Under the pieces are notes generated by a model, which was given only the letters and a program-made list of their open reading frames with translations, was not told the DNA's origin and made no database searches. DNA of 43,118 nucleotides from Desulfosporosinus sp. HMP52 (GTDB lineage Bacteria; Bacillota; Desulfitobacteriia; Desulfitobacteriales; Desulfitobacteriaceae). The stretch is taken from positions 1 to 43,118 of the forward strand of contig NZ_JMGA01000049.1 in the NCBI RefSeq assembly GCF_000765145.1. Direction: 5' to 3'. Shown piece after piece: positions 40,474 through 43,118 of this stretch. Within the stretch, counting starts at the first letter, position 1, and each line of letters starts with the position of its first letter. The position numbers were made by a program, and so were the translations under genes.

Positions 40474-42783
40474 ATGAAGTTTAAGTTAAAATGTAATCTG
40501 GGTAAGGTCACTCCTTTGAGTATAGCAGCGCTCTATGGATTTATAAGTATGCTTTGGATTCTCTTTTCAGATCATTTATTAACCTTTATAATTGCTGATC
40601 AAGAGATGATCCTCAAGTTATCCACTCTCAAAGGTGCTGTTTTCGTCGCAGTAACTGCAATACTACTCTATTCGCTAATTAAAGTGGGATATAACACTTT
40701 ACAAGAATCTGAGAACACTCTAAAAAAAGATCGGGCTAACTTGGAGCGTTATCGCTTATTGGCCGATGAGGTACCGGATATAATTATATTTATCAGTCCA
40801 GACGGACAAATAATCGATGCCAATGAGGCGGCAGTAAAGCGTTATGGATATACTCGCGAGGAATTAACGAATATGCCTGTTCATAAGTTGCGTGTGCCTG
40901 AGGATCAAATAACCGTGCCATTCTTTCTAAAAAACGCGCCAAAAGGGATGCAATTCGAGCTAAAGCATGTTTGTAAAGATGGCAGTGTATTTCCAATCGA
41001 TATCAGCGCTAAAGGAGCGACAATAAACGGTAAACCGATTATTGTAAGCATGATTCGAGATATCTCCATTCGCAAAAAAATTGAGGCAGAGGTTTGGCTC
41101 GCGAAGGAAAGAGCCCAGGTAACTTTAGAGTCTATTGGGGATGCGGTAATTACCACTGATGTTAAAGCAAAGATAGAGTATATAAATCCCATCGCGGAGA
41201 CTTTAACTGGTTGGTCAAATAAAGCGGCAGTAGGTCTCCCTTTAGAAACAGTCTTTCATATTGTTCATGAAGAAACAGGTGAAGAAGTTGAAAGTCCAAT
41301 TATTCGCTGCCTTCAAGAAGGCCATGTAGTCAATATAGCTGATCATACTGCCCTAATTAATAAAGATGGTTTTGCAGTTTCAATTGAGGATTCTGCCGCT
41401 CCCATAAGGGATAGAGATGATAAAATCATAGGTGCTGTTCTAGTTTTTCGAGATGTCAGTTATAAATGGAATCATATGAAAGAATTGGCTCATCAAGCAC
41501 AGCATGACGCCTTAACAGGGCTGCCCAATCGGCTTTTATTCAATGAATATTTAAAGAATGCCTTAGCTAGAGCAAGACGTAAAAATGGCAAATTGGCGGT
41601 CATGTTCTTAGATTTAGATAGATTTAAACTAATTAATGATACAATGGGACACAATATGGGTGATTTACTTCTCAAAAGTGTAGCTGAACGTTTGCGGCAG
41701 ACTTTGCGTGAAGGGGATACGGTGGCAAGGCAGGGCGGGGATGAATTCTTGATATTGCTCTCAGAAATTCAAGATGAAATTGAGGCAGCTTTAGTCTCGG
41801 AAAGAATTTTAGGGCTCTTTTCTAAACCTATTATCTTAGAGGACAATGAAATCTATATAAGTACAAGTATCGGAATTAGCCTATATCCTAATGATGGCAG
41901 CGATATGGAAGGGTTGGTAAAGCAGGCGGATACGGCAATGTACGCTGCTAAAGAGAAGGGAAGGAATAACTGCCAGTTTTTTACGCAAGGACTTAATATT
42001 AAAGCCAACCAAAGGCTTTCAACAGAAAACAGTCTCCGCAAAGCCCTGGTTCGTGAAGAATTTGTCCTACATTATCAGCCTCAAGTTGATTTAGATACTG
42101 GCTTAATTGTAGGACTTGAGGCTCTCATTCGGTGGGATTCTGTCGAATTAGGGATGGTTTCTCCTGCTGCTTTTATTCCTATAGCTGAAGAAACAGGGCT
42201 GATTATTCCGATTGGAGAATGGGTTTTACGTACAGCCTGTGCTCAAAATAAACATTGGCAAGAACAAGGGTTTTCTCCCTTACGTATAGCGGTTAATATA
42301 TCTGCTCGGCAATTTAAAGAACCCAATTTTGTAAATTTGGTGAAAAATATTCTGAATGAAACCAAATTAGACCCCCAATGGCTTGAACTGGAGATTACAG
42401 AAAGCATTGCCATGGAAAAGGGCCAAACTTCGTTAGAAATGTTAAGTTCTTTTAAAGAGTTGGGAGTTCGAATTTCTATTGATGACTTCGGGACAGGTTT
42501 TTCATCCCTCAATTATTTAAGCCGGATGCCAATAGATACTTTAAAAATAGATCAAACATTTATTCGGGATATCACCACTGGGGATAATGGTAAGGAGGTT
42601 GTTACTGCAATAATTCAGCTTGCTAAAAACCTGCAGTTAAAAGTGATTGCTGAAGGAGTTGAGACTGATAACCAATTTTCCTTCTTAAAGGATAAGCTAT
42701 GTGATGAGATGCAAGGCTTCCTTTTTAGTAAAGCAGTGTCTTCCCAAGAGGCGGAAAAAATGTTTGTTCATAACTGTAGGTAG
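40474..42783 (+). CDS. Membrane PAS-PAS-GGDEF-EAL c-di-GMP enzyme
   Basis: This 769-residue protein has two membrane helices (about 14-33 and 54-73) and PAS domains near 90-200 and 210-330. A GGDEF domain follows with an intact GGDEF at about 421 and the inhibitory RxxD (REGD) exactly five residues before it. The EAL domain has the metal and catalytic residues in EALIRW, NISARQF, LEITES, IDDFGTG, LKIDQTF, AEGVE and MQGF. Both activities, synthesis and hydrolysis of c-di-GMP, look possible. AAAGGAGG precedes the ATG. It stands alone between terminators, so its link to PilB1 is by second messenger, not operon. Confidence 0.95.
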   Translation: MKFKLKCNLGKVTPLSIAALYGFISMLWILFSDHLLTFIIADQEMILKLSTLKGAVFVAVTAILLYSLIKVGYNTLQESENTLKKDRANLERYRLLADEVPDIIIFISPDGQIIDANEAAVKRYGYTREELTNMPVHKLRVPEDQITVPFFLKNAPKGMQFELKHVCKDGSVFPIDISAKGATINGKPIIVSMIRDISIRKKIEAEVWLAKERAQVTLESIGDAVITTDVKAKIEYINPIAETLTGWSNKAAVGLPLETVFHIVHEETGEEVESPIIRCLQEGHVVNIADHTALINKDGFAVSIEDSAAPIRDRDDKIIGAVLVFRDVSYKWNHMKELAHQAQHDALTGLPNRLLFNEYLKNALARARRKNGKLAVMFLDLDRFKLINDTMGHNMGDLLLKSVAERLRQTLREGDTVARQGGDEFLILLSEIQDEIEAALVSERILGLFSKPIILEDNEIYISTSIGISLYPNDGSDMEGLVKQADTAMYAAKEKGRNNCQFFTQGLNIKANQRLSTENSLRKALVREEFVLHYQPQVDLDTGLIVGLEALIRWDSVELGMVSPAAFIPIAEETGLIIPIGEWVLRTACAQNKHWQEQGFSPLRIAVNISARQFKEPNFVNLVKNILNETKLDPQWLELEITESIAMEKGQTSLEMLSSFKELGVRISIDDFGTGFSSLNYLSRMPIDTLKIDQTFIRDITTGDNGKEVVTAIIQLAKNLQLKVIAEGVETDNQFSFLKDKLCDEMQGFLFSKAVSSQEAEKMFVHNCR

Positions 42784-42808
42784 AGTGACTTAAAGTGTAA
42801 ATTTCTAA

Positions 42809-42846
42809 CTAAAGCCGAGAGCAGATCAAACTGCTCTCGGCTTTAG
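42809..42846. terminator. Perfect 16-bp bidirectional terminator
   Basis: CTAAAGCCGAGAGCAG (42809-42824) pairs exactly with 42831-42846 around a 6-base loop, with T-rich ends on both strands. It ends the GGDEF-EAL gene and could also end the convergent gene at the right edge. Confidence 0.85.
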
Positions 42847-42865
42847 TTATGTAGATCAAGTGACT

Positions 42866-42920
42866 CTTAGCTTCAGATGGAGTTTGCCTAAGAGGAATAC
42901 TTACTCCAGCTGAAGCTTAG
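42866..42920. repeat. Imperfect inverted repeat at a stop codon
   Basis: CTTAGCTTCAGATGGAGT (42866-42883) is nearly the inverse of 42903-42920. The right arm contains the stop of the minus-strand partial gene. The 19-base loop is not AT-rich and no T-run follows, so it is more an inverted repeat than a clean terminator. Confidence 0.5.
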
Positions 42921-43118
42921 AGGAACTTATCCAGGGACGTAGCAGCCGTTATCTCATCCTCACCGCTAAAGTTGTTCTGGGTAGTTTGCGGTTCGGCGAA
43001 AGCAACCTGCGCCGTTATGCTTTTCTTTGGAGCAGGCGGCTTGGGCGAAACCCTCACCCGGGTTTCGTACTGGATGCTTTCGTACTTATAGAAGATAGGA
43101 GTCTTACGACTGGCAGCC
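42917..43118 (-). CDS. C-terminus of an unidentified protein (5' end outside window)
   Basis: The minus-strand frame is open from the right edge to TAA at 42917-42919 (about 66 codons): FYKYESIQYETRVRVSPKPP, then a Pro/Lys/Ala-rich stretch and a Ser/Thr/Asp-rich end (DEITAATSLDKFL). It reads as a flexible tail of a longer protein. I recognise no family; a chemoreceptor tail is one thought but the usual ending is absent. Orientation is convergent with the GGDEF-EAL gene. Confidence 0.5.
   Translation of the reverse strand, partial: AASRKTPIFYKYESIQYETRVRVSPKPPAPKKSITAQVAFAEPQTTQNNFSGEDEITAATSLDKFL

Noticed and set aside
1-43118. CRISPR arrays, tRNA or rRNA genes, complete insertion sequences
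   Set aside because: No regularly spaced repeats, cloverleaf-like segments or transposase-like proteins were seen anywhere in the window.

Overview
The window reads as a chromosomal segment of an anaerobic, spore-forming, low-to-mid-GC Firmicute of the Peptococcaceae/Desulfitobacteriaceae type (Desulfosporosinus- or Desulfitobacterium-like). The evidence is strong GGAGG-type ribosome binding sites, frequent TTG/GTG starts, a sporulation sigma-K gene, RNase J, and type IV pilus (T4P) genes without any outer-membrane secretin. The genus is inferred from protein flavour; no marker gene proves it.

Layout. 1-2097 (minus strand): a MoxR-type AAA+ ATPase followed by a von Willebrand A protein cut by the left edge. 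2098-2776: regulatory region with two promoter candidates and a tandem operator-like repeat. 2777-19929: T4P system 1, in the order pilB, pilC, major pilin, two small pilins, pilM, pilN, an enlarged pilO, a PilV-like pilin, a giant PilX-like pilin, a 1778-residue secreted multidomain lectin protein and a prepilin peptidase without zinc cysteines. 20029-21371: sigK and yqeG. 21426-25511: aroE, an orphan GspH-like pilin, aroC, aroK, aroB. 25891-35826: T4P system 2, with four minor pilins, a second pilB, pilT, a second pilC, a ComGC-like pilin, a canonical prepilin peptidase, a fused pilM-pilN, a small pilO and a LysM protein. 36129-40235: aroQ, an M24 aminopeptidase, efp and RNase J. 40474-42783: a PAS-PAS-GGDEF-EAL protein. 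The right edge holds the C-terminus of an unidentified minus-strand gene.

How the genes work together. Each T4P set has its own extension ATPase, platform protein, PilM/N/O-type alignment proteins, pilins and prepilin peptidase, but only set 2 carries a PilT retraction ATPase. Set 1 ends in what looks like a purpose-built extracellular complex: an 825-residue PilX-like protein with a beta-helix-like body next to a lectin, X2, FN3 and duplicated Rossmann-like secreted protein. I infer that these form a pilus tip or pilus-borne adhesin. PilB1 has two intact MshEN-type c-di-GMP motifs, PilB2 has degenerate ones, and a c-di-GMP synthase/hydrolase gene lies in the same window. The aro genes interleaved with pilus genes recall the pilMNOPQ-aroK-aroB linkage of Proteobacteria.

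The most unusual items are the giant lectin protein and its PilX-like neighbour, the pilM-pilN fusion, the enlarged PilO, and the operator-like repeat in front of set 1. I saw no CRISPR array, tRNA, rRNA or intact insertion sequence.
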